Below, in pieces: positions 24,407 to 33,340 of a stretch of DNA of 64,000 nt. The notes below the pieces were generated by a model. It had not been told where the DNA came from. It did no database searches and worked only from the letters and a program-made list of their open reading frames with translations. How positions within the stretch are numbered: the first letter of the stretch is position 1; each line of letters starts with the position of its first letter. The DNA comes from CALDTK01 sp045110575 (GTDB lineage Bacteria > Bacteroidota > Bacteroidia > Chitinophagales > Saprospiraceae): positions 1 through 64,000 of the forward strand of contig JBGCGF010000008.1 in the NCBI GenBank assembly GCA_045110575.1, read 5' to 3'. Both the position numbers and the translations under genes were made by a program.

Positions 24407-26446
24407 ATGGCATCCAAGTCTCCTCCTTCGAAGTTCAAGCTTGACTCACCGTTTAAGCCAACAGGCGACCAGCCACAAGCCATTAAACGCTTGTGTGATG
24501 GTATAGAAGAAGGCGAACCGACGCAAGTGCTCCTTGGTGTCACGGGCTCGGGTAAGACCTTTACGATGGCCAATGTGATCTCCAACCTAGGGCGACCAAC
24601 CTTGGTGTTGACACACAACAAAACACTCACCGCTCAGCTCTATGGAGAGTTTCAGGACTTTTTCCCTGATGCTGCGGTGGAGTATTTCGTGAGTTACTAC
24701 GACTACTATCAGCCTGAGGCCTATATCTCAACCTCAGACACCTACATAGAGAAAGACCTCTCGATCAACGAGGAGGTGGACAAGCTTCGCCTTCGTGCGA
24801 CGAGTGCATTGCTCAGCGGTCGGAGAGATGTGATCATCGTCGCTTCTGTGAGTTGTATTTACGGTATCGGTAATCCTGACGACTTTAAGGCGGGTGTACT
24901 GCGAATAAAAGTGGGCCAGCAGATATCGCGGAACGGCATGCTGTATAAGCTGGTGGATGCGCTCTACTCTCGGACGGAGACGGACTTTGCTCGGGCAACC
25001 TTTCGCGTGCGGGGCGATACCGTTGATATCAACTTGCCTTACAACGAGGAAGGACTTCGTGTCATCTTTTTTGGTGATGAGATTGAAGCGATTGAGCGGA
25101 TTGAAGTCGAGAGTGGCAAACGAATCGCTGCTTTAGAAGATGCTGCAGTTTTTCCGGCGGCTCTTTACATGGCGCCGAAGGATCGGATGCCGCAAATCAT
25201 CGATCAAATTCAAGATGAGCTTCACGGACAAAAGACATACTTCGAAAAAGAGGGCCGCTTGATAGAGGCCCAGCGTATTGGTGAACGAACCAACTTCGAT
25301 TTGGAGATGATTCGTGAGCTAGGCTATTGCAATGGTGTCGAGAATTACTCGCGCTATTTCGACGGTCGTGCACCGGGAACTCGAGGCTTCTGTCTCTTGG
25401 ATTATTTCCCAGACGACTACCTGATGATGATCGATGAGAGTCACCAAACGGTGCCGCAAGTCCGCGGCATGTGGGGTGGTGACCGTGCTCGAAAAGTGAA
25501 CTTGGTGGGGTATGGATTCCGTTTGCCGAGTGCGATGGATAACCGTCCGTTAGATTTCGATGAATTCGAGTCTTTGATCAACCAAGTGATCTATGTTTCT
25601 GCCACGCCGGGCGAGTATGAGATGGAGCAAACAGGAGGAGAATTTGTTGAGCAAATCATCCGTCCTACGGGACTGTTAGATCCGCCAATTGAGGTCCGCC
25701 CGAGCATCAATCAGATTGATGACTTGCTCGATGAGATTGCAGAGCGCGTTAAGCTAGATGAACGTGTATTGGTGACGACACTGACCAAGCGTATGTCAGA
25801 GGAGCTGACGAAGTACCTCACGAAACTCAATCATAAGGTGCGCTACATCCACTCGGAGGTAGACACGATGGAACGCGTCGAAATTCTCAGGGATTTGCGC
25901 TTGGGTAACTTTGACGTCCTAGTTGGTGTAAACCTCTTGCGTGAGGGATTGGACTTGCCTGAGGTTAGTCTCGTCGCTATTCTCGATGCTGATAAAGAGG
26001 GCTTTTTGCGTAATGATCGTTCGTTGACGCAAACGGCAGGTCGCGCGGCCCGTAACGTCAATGGCTTAGTGATCTTCTATGCCGACAAGGTGACCGATGC
26101 AATGGAGGTCACGATTGATGAGACGAATCGTCGTCGTGCGATTCAGAAAGCCTACAACGAGAAGCACGGCATTATTCCAACCATGCAACGCAAGACGAAG
26201 GAGGAAATCATGAACAAGCGTTCAATCCTTGATGTCAGGGGTATTAAGAAGAATGCATACGTCGAAAATGATACGCCTAGCCTTGCTGCGGATCCGATCG
26301 TCAAGTTCATGAGTAAGGACGAGCTCGAAAAGTTGATCGGCGTTACGGAGCAGAAGATGAAAAAGGCGGCAAAAGAGCTGGATTTCATTACCGCTGCCCA
26401 GCACCGAGATGAGTTGTTTGCGCTGAAGAAGGAGTTGAAAGCGTAG
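24407..26446 (+). CDS. uvrB: excinuclease ABC subunit B
   Basis: A 679-residue UvrB, the damage-verification helicase of nucleotide excision repair. Walker A GVTGSGKT (44-51); the beta-hairpin region YYDYYQPEAYI; helicase motifs including DYLMMIDESHQTVPQ; and TAGRAARNVNG. The C-terminal ~35 residues form the UVR motif (ELEKLIGVTEQKMKKAAKELDFITAAQHRDE) that contacts UvrC. Length and motifs are standard. The ATG at 24407 is preferred to a TTG nine codons upstream that falls inside the repeated 14-mer. The gene's last codons form one arm of a hairpin. Confidence 0.97.
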   Translation: MASKSPPSKFKLDSPFKPTGDQPQAIKRLCDGIEEGEPTQVLLGVTGSGKTFTMANVISNLGRPTLVLTHNKTLTAQLYGEFQDFFPDAAVEYFVSYYDYYQPEAYISTSDTYIEKDLSINEEVDKLRLRATSALLSGRRDVIIVASVSCIYGIGNPDDFKAGVLRIKVGQQISRNGMLYKLVDALYSRTETDFARATFRVRGDTVDINLPYNEEGLRVIFFGDEIEAIERIEVESGKRIAALEDAAVFPAALYMAPKDRMPQIIDQIQDELHGQKTYFEKEGRLIEAQRIGERTNFDLEMIRELGYCNGVENYSRYFDGRAPGTRGFCLLDYFPDDYLMMIDESHQTVPQVRGMWGGDRARKVNLVGYGFRLPSAMDNRPLDFDEFESLINQVIYVSATPGEYEMEQTGGEFVEQIIRPTGLLDPPIEVRPSINQIDDLLDEIAERVKLDERVLVTTLTKRMSEELTKYLTKLNHKVRYIHSEVDTMERVEILRDLRLGNFDVLVGVNLLREGLDLPEVSLVAILDADKEGFLRNDRSLTQTAGRAARNVNGLVIFYADKVTDAMEVTIDETNRRRAIQKAYNEKHGIIPTMQRKTKEEIMNKRSILDVRGIKKNAYVENDTPSLAADPIVKFMSKDELEKLIGVTEQKMKKAAKELDFITAAQHRDELFALKKELKA

Positions 26447-26465
26447 CTTTCATCTCCTTCTTCAG
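26423..26465 (+). terminator. inverted repeat spanning the uvrB stop codon
   Basis: The last 20 coding bases (26423-26442) pair with 26446-26465 at 19 of 20 positions, with the stop codon in the turn. The arrangement matches the ends of purF and amn. It likely ends or protects the transcript. Confidence 0.6.
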
Positions 26466-26466
26466 C

Positions 26467-26605
26467 TAATTTTGAATTTACTTCGCAGCTACGCCGCTCA
26501 AATTTTGAATTTTGAATGCCGAGATGTCGCTCGACTTCGTCTCGTGAGTACAGTTAGCTAGCGTCAAGATCATTCAAAATTCAAAATTGACCAATTCAAA
26601 ATTTT
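26467..26605. repeat. intergenic AT-rich repeat element, copy B (after uvrB)
   Basis: CTAATTTTGAATTT, then core AATTTTGAATTTTGAAT (26501-26517), then an inverted core ATTCAAAATTCAAAATT (26572-26588) and AATTCAAAATTTT (26593-26605). Unlike copies after purF and amn it has the core at both ends in opposite orientation. It runs to 6 bp before the DUF4112 start codon, so it also forms that gene's 5' region. Confidence 0.7.
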
Positions 26606-26611
26606 CTTTTA

Positions 26612-27079
26612 ATGACCGATCGCGACAAAGCCTTAAAGACTGTTGATACCGTCGCTAAGCTTCTCGATTCACAGTTCAAGATTCCAGGGACGGAGTTCCG
26701 TTTTGGGCTTGATGCCGTTGCGGGATTAATTCCGGTAGGTGGAGACGCTGTCAGTTTTCTTGCGTCAGGCGCCTTGGTTCTTACCATGGTGCGACACGGT
26801 GCAAGTGGTCAGTTGGCCGCGCGCATGCTTGGAAATATTGCGATCGACGCAATCGTTGGTTCTGTACCATTTGTAGGCGACCTCTTCGATGTTGCTTTCA
26901 AGGCTAACGTTAAGAACGTTGAGCTTCTGAAAGAGCATTACGACGATGGCAAGCACAGTGGTAGTGGCTGGGGAATCTTCTTCGCGACCTCGTTTGCGTT
27001 GCTTCTTATGGGAGCAGCCCTAGCTTGGTTACTACTCTGGATGGGAGGTTTGTTACTCTCTGTTTTAAGTCTAGGCTAG
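26612..27079 (+). CDS. DUF4112 membrane protein
   Basis: A 155-residue protein with the DUF4112 pattern: ALKTVDTVAKLLDSQFKIPGTEFRFGLDAVAGLIPVGGDAVSFLASG, then IVGSVPFVGDLFDVAFKANVKNVELLKEH, and a C-terminal transmembrane helix. Function unknown. It ends in a 4-bp overlap (CTAG) with the convergent SRPBCC gene, each stop codon lying within the other. Confidence 0.88.
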   Translation: MTDRDKALKTVDTVAKLLDSQFKIPGTEFRFGLDAVAGLIPVGGDAVSFLASGALVLTMVRHGASGQLAARMLGNIAIDAIVGSVPFVGDLFDVAFKANVKNVELLKEHYDDGKHSGSGWGIFFATSFALLLMGAALAWLLLWMGGLLLSVLSLG

Positions 27080-27663
27080 AAGTTTGGATCACCAAGCGCC
27101 TTGTAGACTTTGTCTCCAGACTTGCTCTGTGTAGCGGCTAGTTCAGCTTCTCTTTTCAAATTAGCGAGACCTTTTTCATAATCGCCGCCAAGCATCATGT
27201 CCATTCCTAATCCAAACCAACGGGCGATTGGGTTCATGCCGTGTTCGGAATCAAACATCCAAGTGACCTCTACTTGATTCTCAGAAAGCTCCTTGAACAG
27301 GAAGTCTGCTTCTGCTTCTCCTTGACCTTCGAAGCTGATTCGGGTATCAATTCGGGTCGTTGATTGGACCTTTTCTAGCGTTAGCTTTCCTGACCCGATT
27401 TCTTCTCCAACCCAGGTGTACCAAGCCCCATTGCCTGAAGCGGGACTACTGTATACAATACTAGCAGAAGGCTCCATCTCATACCATGGACTCCATTTCA
27501 CCCAATTGGGCAGGTAATTGACTAAGGCGAAGGCATCCATCGGCTGCGCATTGATAACAATACTGCGCTCGATGTGCGACTTTTTAGGCAGGAAAAAACC
27601 AACGATTAGTAGGACTAACAGGATAATTCCGACCCATTTCAGAACGCGTAGAAAGCTTTTCAT
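27076..27663 (-). CDS. SRPBCC (polyketide cyclase-like) membrane-anchored protein
   Basis: A 195-residue protein: one N-terminal helix (VLKWVGIILLVLLIVGFFLP), then a START-like fold with SHIERSIVINAQPMDAFALVNYLPNWVKWSPW, WVGEEIGSGKLTLEKV, and NQVEVTWMFDSEHGMNP. Such proteins bind hydrophobic ligands in a cavity; the ligand here is unknown. The ATG at 27663 gives a clean anchor. It is divergent from the xylanase, about 70 bp apart. Confidence 0.78.
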   Translation of the reverse strand: MKSFLRVLKWVGIILLVLLIVGFFLPKKSHIERSIVINAQPMDAFALVNYLPNWVKWSPWYEMEPSASIVYSSPASGNGAWYTWVGEEIGSGKLTLEKVQSTTRIDTRISFEGQGEAEADFLFKELSENQVEVTWMFDSEHGMNPIARWFGLGMDMMLGGDYEKGLANLKREAELAATQSKSGDKVYKALGDPNF

Positions 27664-27730
27664 ACGAGAAAGGTATCCCATATTGGAGTACTTGTCCAGC
27701 GTTAAATTCATGAACTACCTTGCATGTAGT

Positions 27731-29839
27731 ATGATTAAGCACATTATTTTTCTCGGGCTGGTATTGTTAGGGCTTCCTTTTGTTCATGCCCAGACCTATG
27801 AGCAACGTATCCAAACGGAATTAGCATCGAGCTATGGTTTGCCGCAAGGGACCGTTGTTACAAATCCTGATGAAGCTCAGGTTTTGGCGGAAGCTTTTAC
27901 CTACAGGGTGACGAGAGAAGACGTCCTTGTTCAAGGTCAAATCTTTAGCAATGCACTCCGCATGACGACACCTGCGCAAGTAAGGGAGAGCTATGACCAC
28001 GCAGGCGTAATTCGAAACGAAGGAGCTATTTCCGTTGGTGATCGCTTGCTCTTCGTGTGTTATGTAAGAGGGCAAACCGTAGCTGGAGAGCAAAGTATCA
28101 TGCGCATATGGGCAGAAGAAAACGGCGGGAATTATGAGAAATATGGTGGAGGTGTCGTGTATCCAACCGATGAGTGGCAGCGTATTTTACTTCCTTTTGA
28201 GGCGCCTGTAGATATGCAAGCCGGCGATGTTCAATTGTCGTTTCAGGTTGGGTTTTTAACGCAAACTGTTGAGGTTGCGGGAGCTCTAATGCTGAATTAT
28301 GAGACAGCTTTAGCATTTACGGACTTACCAGATGAAAGAGCTCCAACATCTTATCTCGGACAGGAACTTTCTGCGCCGTGGAGAGCGCAAGCTGCCACAC
28401 AAATAGAGCAGCATCGTAAGTCTGATTTAACGGTGCTGGTCAAAGATCTAAATGGAAATCCACTTTCAAACCAAACCGTATCTGTGCGCATGTTGCAGCA
28501 CGACTATGGGTTTGGATCGGCGGTCACCTCTTGCTTTGTCGACGGCCTTCGTTGCGCAAATACGGAGTACGAGGATAAGATCCGTGATATCGACGGAGAA
28601 GGTCACCGATTCAGCGAGGTTGTTTTTGAGAACGACCTGAAATGGAACGGTTGGGAAGAAGGCTGGTACGAGTCAAAGGAAGGCGTAGTTCAAGCTTTAG
28701 ATTTTTATCGCGATTCTATGGGCATGGATGTCCGAGGACATACGCTGCTCTGGCCGTGTGAGAGTAATGTTCCTGATGATGTACGGGCGAACATTGGCGA
28801 TACAGCCTATGTCCTGGGGCGTATTCGAGCACACTTTAATGATTTGCTCACCTATCCAGGGATTGCTGGCCGTATTCAAGATTGGGATCTGCTCAACGAG
28901 GTTTCGGTTTGTAATTCGGTTGCCGATGCATTTGCTGGCCAACCAGGATATGTGACTGGACGAGAATTCTACCCCGCGCTTTTTCAGATGGCAAAGTCAT
29001 TGGATGCGCAGGCGGAGTTTTGGTACAACGACTATCAGGTGATTCAGCAAGGTGGCTTTGCACCCGGTCGTCGTCAGACTTTCTATGCGCGGGCCAACGA
29101 ACTTATTGACGCGGGCGCTCCTTTAGCAGGTGTTGGTTTACAATCTCATGTTTCTATCCCTGTTCCTCCTGTACGCGTTACCGAACTCTTGGATGAGGTT
29201 TACGATAGCATTGGCTTACCGATAAAGATCACAGAGTTCGACTTTTCTGATTTTGCAAACGAGCAGATTGAGGCAGATTACATGCGTGATTTTCTCACTG
29301 CCACCTTTGCGCACCCTGCGACAGAAGCGTTTCTTACGTGGGGTTTTTGGGATGGAGCTCACTATCAGAATAATGCTCCATTCTTTCGATTGGATTGGTC
29401 AGAAAAGCCTGCGGCTCAGGCCTTTTTCGATTTAGTATACAGGGATTGGTGGACAGAAGAGACGGTTACCACAGATGCTGCTGGTAGAGTGGTCGTACGT
29501 GGATTTAAAGGCGACTATGAAGTTCAGGTAGGTGATGAAATTCAGGAGCTTAGTCTGTTGGATGACCTCCAGGCAGAGTTCGTAATTTCGACTTCTGCTA
29601 CGACGAACCCTTCGCTTTCGCTAAAACCTCAGGCTCTTCCGAATCCTACTAAAGGCAACTGGGAGCTTAGTGATTTTCCATCTAATGCAGAGGTTATACT
29701 CTATGATATTAGAGGGGAGATAGTAGCTTTCGCCAAAACAAACCAATCGGGAGAAGTGAGCATAGATGCTACTTCTCTTGTTAAGGGTGTTTATTTGGTA
29801 AAGTCGATGGGATACTCGTTGCGTTTAATGAAACAATAG
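27731..29839 (+). CDS. GH10 endo-1,4-beta-xylanase with T9SS sorting tail
   Basis: A 702-residue secreted enzyme. Signal peptide to about residue 20 (LGLVLLGLPFVHAQ). Residues ~60-200 are a CBM-like beta-sandwich (YEKYGGGVVYPTDEWQRILLPFEAPVDMQAGDVQLSF). A fibronectin-like strand region precedes the GH10 barrel, with FENDLKWNGWE, GHTLLWP, acid/base Glu in WDLLNEV and nucleophile Glu in KITEFDFS. The last ~75 residues (PNPTKGNWEL, VILYDIRGEIVAFAKTN, KGVYLVKSMGYSLRLMKQ) are a type-A T9SS sorting domain. It cleaves beta-1,4-xylan outside the cell. An exact 14-mer lies at 29726 (in-frame AFAKT), with near copies at 27881 and 29614. Confidence 0.92.
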   Translation: MIKHIIFLGLVLLGLPFVHAQTYEQRIQTELASSYGLPQGTVVTNPDEAQVLAEAFTYRVTREDVLVQGQIFSNALRMTTPAQVRESYDHAGVIRNEGAISVGDRLLFVCYVRGQTVAGEQSIMRIWAEENGGNYEKYGGGVVYPTDEWQRILLPFEAPVDMQAGDVQLSFQVGFLTQTVEVAGALMLNYETALAFTDLPDERAPTSYLGQELSAPWRAQAATQIEQHRKSDLTVLVKDLNGNPLSNQTVSVRMLQHDYGFGSAVTSCFVDGLRCANTEYEDKIRDIDGEGHRFSEVVFENDLKWNGWEEGWYESKEGVVQALDFYRDSMGMDVRGHTLLWPCESNVPDDVRANIGDTAYVLGRIRAHFNDLLTYPGIAGRIQDWDLLNEVSVCNSVADAFAGQPGYVTGREFYPALFQMAKSLDAQAEFWYNDYQVIQQGGFAPGRRQTFYARANELIDAGAPLAGVGLQSHVSIPVPPVRVTELLDEVYDSIGLPIKITEFDFSDFANEQIEADYMRDFLTATFAHPATEAFLTWGFWDGAHYQNNAPFFRLDWSEKPAAQAFFDLVYRDWWTEETVTTDAAGRVVVRGFKGDYEVQVGDEIQELSLLDDLQAEFVISTSATTNPSLSLKPQALPNPTKGNWELSDFPSNAEVILYDIRGEIVAFAKTNQSGEVSIDATSLVKGVYLVKSMGYSLRLMKQ

Positions 29840-29848
29840 ATTGCTATT

Positions 29849-30358
29849 ATGAATAGAACTTACCTTTTTTTAGGTTTGATATGTATGTGTTGGGGGACGG
29901 GGTTTTCACAAGACAGAAAAGTGAAAGCGATAACACCTTATGCGGACATTGCTGTCAGCTCTCAAATATGGCCTTCATCGATATTGACGATCGGCATTCA
30001 AGGGACTGCAGGGATCGTTATTCTGGAGCGCTTTAGTATCGGTGCCGGATACGGAGTGGGCTCAAGGAATTATGAATACAGGATGATTCCTGTGGAGATA
30101 GGCTATGTTTTTCTGGAAGGTAACTGTGCTGTCCGAGTTTATGGAGGGTCAACCACCGGTTCGTACCTAGACGCGAGAGGCTTCTTAGGCGGCGCAGACA
30201 TTCTTTTTAGACCTCAATTTGAAAATCGAAAATTGAAGTTAGTTCTCGGAGCAGGCCTTGCATTTGATAAGAGTGATGGGGAAACAAACTATAGAGTAGA
30301 TCCTGATAAAAGTACATTAGTAGCCGGGCCACGGGTGCGTATTGGATTGGGGATATGA
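29849..30358 (+). CDS. exported beta-barrel-like protein, unknown
   Basis: A 169-residue protein with a signal peptide (YLFLGLICMCWGTGFSQ), followed by alternating beta-strand-like segments with Gly/Tyr turns (ILERFSIGAGYGVGSRNYEYR; GLAFDKSDGETNYRV), ending GPRVRIGLGI. This suits a small outer-membrane barrel with a hydrophobic C-terminal strand. No family recognised. It starts 9 bp after the xylanase and its stop overlaps the next gene's ATG (ATGA), so all three probably form one transcript. Confidence 0.65.
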   Translation: MNRTYLFLGLICMCWGTGFSQDRKVKAITPYADIAVSSQIWPSSILTIGIQGTAGIVILERFSIGAGYGVGSRNYEYRMIPVEIGYVFLEGNCAVRVYGGSTTGSYLDARGFLGGADILFRPQFENRKLKLVLGAGLAFDKSDGETNYRVDPDKSTLVAGPRVRIGLGI

Positions 30359-30996
30359 AAAATATATCATTTATGAAATATAATGTAGCCTTGGTTTTGC
30401 TGATAGTGGTTTGCCACACCTTTAGTTTGGGCGCCCAGTCTAGGGTGGTTGGGGTCGATACCTCAGCTTTGGTGATTCCTTTTAATATAGAGCAAGGCGG
30501 CCTTAATCCAGCGCGTTATATCCATCCTTATATCGATATTGTTGTAGGGGCTTCTACCTTCACTTATAGCGGTACACTTGAAGCAGCTCCTGCTTTTGAA
30601 TTAAAAGGTGGCGTGCAGTTTTATGAGAATTTACTGATCGGTACGGGCATTTCTGCAGTCAGTCTTGAAAGTTATGAACTTGGAATAGTTCTGCCGCTTG
30701 AATTTGGATATAGATTGCCTAATGAGCAATGGGATTTCCGATCTGGAATAGGCTATATATACCTTCCGTGGGCAACGAGTTCTGCTCAACCTGAAGATAA
30801 AAGAGGTAGGACCTTGTCGTTTAATGCTTATTGGAGGCCTACGGTGACATCTAGTAATATGCGAATCGTTATCAAGTTCGGTGGTCTTATGTATGATATG
30901 GGTGATTCTGAAGGGTTAAATAGATATTGTGGTTCTTGTGACAAGACCAGAGGCCCGCGCCTTTCTTTTTTGGCGCAAGTTGGAATAGGGTTATAG
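30355..30996 (+). CDS. exported beta-barrel-like protein, unknown
   Basis: A 213-residue protein. Signal peptide (YNVALVLLIVVCHTFSLGAQ), then beta-rich segments (YIDIVVGASTFTYSGT; GGVQFYENLLIGTGISAV; LPLEFGYRLPNEQWDFRSGIGYIY) and a final FLAQVGIGL strand, as in small outer-membrane barrels. It shares the layout, though little sequence, of its upstream neighbour, with which it overlaps by 4 bp. A C-G-S-C pair lies near residue 193. Function unknown. Confidence 0.65.
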   Translation: MKNISFMKYNVALVLLIVVCHTFSLGAQSRVVGVDTSALVIPFNIEQGGLNPARYIHPYIDIVVGASTFTYSGTLEAAPAFELKGGVQFYENLLIGTGISAVSLESYELGIVLPLEFGYRLPNEQWDFRSGIGYIYLPWATSSAQPEDKRGRTLSFNAYWRPTVTSSNMRIVIKFGGLMYDMGDSEGLNRYCGSCDKTRGPRLSFLAQVGIGL

Positions 30997-31167
30997 TTGC
31001 AGTTGATTAATCTTATTACCTCAATGTGATTCTTGTTTGGACTTAGAATAGTGCCCAAAGAAATCTCTTCAGTGCTTGTTTTTCTAATTGGTTAGGCGTG
31101 TTTATATACGCTTGCCTTTACGCTTGTGAATCTCTTCTTACGATACATTGGGGTAGGGTTCTAGACG

Positions 31168-31199
31168 AATGGTTAGCCCCCTTTCGAAGGCTAACCATT
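31168..31199. terminator. bidirectional hairpin between convergent genes
   Basis: AATGGTTAGCC (31168-31178) and GGCTAACCATT (31189-31199) form a perfect 11-bp stem with a 10-base loop. It lies between the plus-strand barrel gene and the minus-strand sigma-factor unit. The rest of 30997-31280 holds no gene I can support. Confidence 0.6.
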
Positions 31200-31280
31200 A
31201 ATCGTATTGGATTAGAACACTGGTCCGCGATAAAGATCAAGCCGTCCGGGACGGCATCAATTTTAGAGGCTGCTCGCTAG

Positions 31281-32771
31281 CTATCGAATCGTATAGCGCA
31301 AGTTCAACGCTCCAAAGGCCGTTGATTGCTTGTAGTCGAGTAAGTCTGCTGAGCCGCGAAGTCCGCCCAATTGCTTGTAGTGAGCGCTGACGCCTACTTC
31401 TATGCGATCGGTAAGTGCGAAGTCTACACCAAGAACACCGCCGTACTGGAATCCAGGACGATCATTGGTGTAAAGGCCTTGGTCGTCATCCGCGAGGTCG
31501 ACAAAATTTCCGTCAGGTAAAACGAAATCGCCCTTGCTCTTAATGCGTAGCTCGTAGCCTCCTTCTGCCATGATATATGGGCTTACGTTGCCGAAGGTTT
31601 TGCGGAAGCCAACTCCTGCTGTTAGTGCAATCGTATGGTGACGGTTGTAGACATTTCGTTCTTGTTGGAAAACTTCATTTCGTGTCTCAACGCGCCATGT
31701 TTGCGTATCCTCCATGAACACAGAATCAATGATTGTGCGAGTTCTTGGCGATCCGATGTCCTTCACATTACTTCTGTACATCTGGTAATCAGCGCCTGCA
31801 CGAAGGAAAAGACCGAGGTCATTAACCGCTTCAAATCGTAAGCCCGCATGAACGCTGAGCTGCTTGTTTTCAATGCTATCACGCAAGGTTGCGTAAGCTG
31901 CTGTGGTTGTAGTTGAAGTGTACTCCTGGAAGATGGTTCCAGGACCTCCAAATAGCCTTACGGCAAAACTCCACCCTGCACGACTTTTAAAGTCTTCGCA
32001 GCCGATTCCAGGTCCGAAAGGAAGTTTTGTTGCTCCTGATTCGAGTTCTGAGAGGCCTGTAAGAGGAAGTTTGTTCAAGGTTACTGTGGCCATAGATAGA
32101 CCGACAAGGTTGGTCGAGGTTGGCGGTGTAGTTGTTTTTGTATCAGTAAGTAGGGTGCTCTCAGATAGAGGAGCGGTAATTGTCGTAGTGGTTGTTTGGC
32201 GAACGGTAACGTCACTTCTTAGCGCATTTCGATCGACATCTACGATGCTATTGAGCGCTGTCGAGCTCGTGTTAGGCGTAGTTGATTTTGCTTGAACACC
32301 TTTAAAGGTAGAAGTGCTAGTCGTTAGCGCTATTGCAGCGGTGTTCGTACTGATTTCTGGGCAATCTTCCTCTGTAGTTGTAGTAAGGTTGATGCCTTCA
32401 GCTGATGCAGTATTAGTATTTGCTGCCGCCATTGGAAGCAGTGCTGCTGTTACAGAAGACGGTGGGGTAGGGGTAGGATTGCTTGCTACTCCTGTTGAGT
32501 CCAAGCCGTAGTAAGCAAAGAGACTCATTGAAGCCAAGGCCAATAGAGCTCCTGTGCACCAGTAAAAGATAATTCGCTCACGCTTAGATTTTTCTTCAGG
32601 AGTGTATGCCGCAGAAGCGCCACTTAGCCACCACCATGCGCCTTTCTCTTTGTCAGACTCGTTAGGTAGCTGCGCAGCAATAGCCGCCCATGCGTGTGCA
32701 GGGGGAGCTACCTCTAAGTTTTCTAAGCGAGTGCGATAGCCTTGATCCATGGAGTGTTGTTCTAGAGACAT
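31281..32771 (-). CDS. sigma-linked membrane protein with C-terminal beta-barrel
   Basis: A 496-residue protein encoded directly after the ECF sigma factor with a 10-bp overlap. Residues 1-65 look cytosolic (LENLEVAPPAHAWAAIAAQL), residues ~67-88 are a transmembrane helix, residues ~95-240 are a Thr/Ser/Ala-rich linker, and the C-terminal 250 residues form an outer-membrane-barrel-like domain (GWSFAVRLFGGPGT, LGLFLRAGADYQMY, GALNLRYTIR end). Genes of this design commonly pair with ECF sigma factors in Bacteroidota and may act as anti-sigma or sensor components. That role is inferred from position; no standard anti-sigma motif is visible. Confidence 0.72.
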   Translation of the reverse strand: MSLEQHSMDQGYRTRLENLEVAPPAHAWAAIAAQLPNESDKEKGAWWWLSGASAAYTPEEKSKRERIIFYWCTGALLALASMSLFAYYGLDSTGVASNPTPTPPSSVTAALLPMAAANTNTASAEGINLTTTTEEDCPEISTNTAAIALTTSTSTFKGVQAKSTTPNTSSTALNSIVDVDRNALRSDVTVRQTTTTTITAPLSESTLLTDTKTTTPPTSTNLVGLSMATVTLNKLPLTGLSELESGATKLPFGPGIGCEDFKSRAGWSFAVRLFGGPGTIFQEYTSTTTTAAYATLRDSIENKQLSVHAGLRFEAVNDLGLFLRAGADYQMYRSNVKDIGSPRTRTIIDSVFMEDTQTWRVETRNEVFQQERNVYNRHHTIALTAGVGFRKTFGNVSPYIMAEGGYELRIKSKGDFVLPDGNFVDLADDDQGLYTNDRPGFQYGGVLGVDFALTDRIEVGVSAHYKQLGGLRGSADLLDYKQSTAFGALNLRYTIR

Positions 32772-33328
32772 ACGGCGATAAGTTTGGATAGGCAGGCTTG
32801 AAGCTTGGAGCGTGCGCGGGTGAGTTGGGAGCGGGAGGTACTCTCTGTAATGCCAAGCGCTTTCGCTGCGTCGGCATGGCTGTAGCCTTCAATTGCTACA
32901 AGGTTGAACACAAGTCTAAAGCCTTCTGGGAGTTGCTGAACGTGTTCGAGTAATTCGTCGGTTGAGAGCTTGCTGACTGCCGTAGCATCAACTTGAAAGG
33001 CTCTCGGTAAGGGATGGTCTCCATGAGCGAGTCGTTCTGCGACGCCCTCATCGATGGGAAGCTTATTTTTTCTAATCTGCTGCAAGCAGCTATTGACGGT
33101 GAGTCTCCTCAACCAGCCATCAAAAGATCCTTCACTTCTGAAAGAACTAAGTTTTGAGAACGCACGAATCCAAGCCTCTTGCGCCATATCATCAGCTTGG
33201 TGCTTGTCTTGCGCATAGCGCAAACATACACCAAACACCCGTGGGGCGAACGCTTGGTACAGCTGATGCTGCGCCGCGCGTTCGCCCCGTTGGGCTAGCG
33301 AAAGGATATGTTGATGAGTTTGGGTCAA
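32762..33328 (-). CDS. ECF-type RNA polymerase sigma factor
   Basis: A 188-residue ECF sigma factor. Region 2 (LYQAFAPRVFGVCLRYAQDKHQADDMAQEAWIRAFSKLSSF) and region 4 (LPEGFRLVFNLVAIEGYSHADAAKALGITESTSRSQLTRARSKL) are clear. The only in-frame start giving the full region 2 is a TTG at 33328, since an in-frame stop lies four codons upstream. That TTG is only 12 bp after the stop of a surface lipoprotein gene, so the two may be cotranscribed. A GGGGCGAACGC inverted repeat, like the terminators of the lipoprotein genes, lies inside the first 30 codons. It likely controls its downstream partner and perhaps the lipoprotein array. Confidence 0.88.
   Translation of the reverse strand: MTQTHQHILSLAQRGERAAQHQLYQAFAPRVFGVCLRYAQDKHQADDMAQEAWIRAFSKLSSFRSEGSFDGWLRRLTVNSCLQQIRKNKLPIDEGVAERLAHGDHPLPRAFQVDATAVSKLSTDELLEHVQQLPEGFRLVFNLVAIEGYSHADAAKALGITESTSRSQLTRARSKLQACLSKLIAVCL
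33243..33288 (-). promoter_or_regulatory. hairpin inside the 5' coding region of the sigma-factor gene
   Basis: GGGGCGAACGC (33243-33253) and GCGTTCGCCCC (33278-33288) form a perfect 11-bp stem with a 24-base loop, within codons 14-29 of the ECF gene. The arms match those of the terminators at 35291, 37349 and 43261, but no T-run follows. It may be the remnant terminator of the last lipoprotein copy, now coding, or an attenuator that limits sigma-factor expression. Confidence 0.5.
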
Positions 33329-33340
33329 CGTTGTTGTTTA

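Noticed and set aside
31098..31280. 60-codon plus-strand ORF after the barrel genes
   Set aside because: It spans a bidirectional terminator hairpin and has no signal peptide or family signature.
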